From the NCBI GenBank assembly GCA_945645715.1, contig CALZFJ010000160.1, positions 1 through 5,376 on the forward strand: a stretch of 5,376 bases of DNA. Reading direction: 5' to 3'. Positions 5,371 through 5,376 of this stretch are shown here, in pieces; the first letter of the stretch is position 1, and every line of letters starts with the position of its first letter. The notes under the pieces were generated by a model. The model saw nothing but the letters and a program-made list of their open reading frames with translations, did no database searches and had not been told where the DNA came from. The position numbers and the translations under genes are program-made. The DNA is from an uncultured Prevotellaceae bacterium. Its GTDB lineage: Bacteria > Bacteroidota > Bacteroidia > Bacteroidales > Muribaculaceae.

Positions 5371-5376
5371 ATGGAA
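5371..5376 (+). CDS. Probable start of the next gene (first two codons)
   Basis: The window ends with ATGGAA, preceded by an A-rich leader with AGGA at 5365-5368, in the same style as the other gene starts here. Only Met-Glu is visible, so the product cannot be identified. From remembered gene order in Bacteroides (mnmG, apt, uvrC, dtd, MazG-like gene, deoC), deoxyribose-phosphate aldolase is the best guess, by context alone. Confidence 0.4.

Overview
The window is a compact housekeeping segment with every gene on the plus strand: the C-terminal part of mnmG (tRNA wobble-uridine modification), apt (adenine salvage), uvrC (nucleotide excision repair), dtd (D-aminoacyl-tRNA proofreading), a short MazG-like nucleotide pyrophosphohydrolase, and the first two codons of another gene. 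Protein sequences, gene order, weak Shine-Dalgarno use and AT-rich spacers with TTTG / TAnnTTTG-type promoter elements point to Bacteroidales. The mixed GC content would suit a Muribaculaceae-like genome, but that family-level placement is only an inference. From remembered Bacteroides gene order, deoC would be the next gene.

Layout: mnmG runs off the left edge and ends at 1381. A 125-bp spacer holds a perfect 16-bp parS-type palindrome (TGTTTCACGTGAAACA) and, six bases further on, four 9-bp tandem repeats. apt occupies 1507-2040. The 182-bp spacer before uvrC is rich in ATTGCAA/TTGCAAT motifs and contains a perfect 16-bp inverted repeat ending 17 nt before the uvrC start. uvrC spans 2223-4046 and carries a second perfect parS palindrome inside its coding sequence, in the helix-hairpin-helix region. 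The uvrC-dtd spacer contains an imperfect 25-bp direct repeat, a stem-loop at the uvrC stop and a 13-bp motif that recurs after dtd. dtd (4205-4657) is followed by a 157-bp spacer with a likely promoter, the MazG-like gene (4815-5168), and a 202-bp spacer with a possible terminator and a promoter before the final ATG at 5371.

The genes share a broad theme of nucleotide and tRNA quality control rather than one pathway. They are separated by 120-200 bp rather than tightly packed, so several transcription units are possible.

The most notable content is not a gene. Two exact matches to the ParB-binding parS consensus lie 2,473 bp apart, one intergenic and one embedded in codons of uvrC. This makes the segment a likely ParB loading zone of the chromosome-segregation system, probably in the origin-proximal part of the chromosome. 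No ParA or ParB gene, DnaA-box cluster, mobile element, CRISPR array or RNA gene is visible. I see no previously undescribed multi-gene system here.
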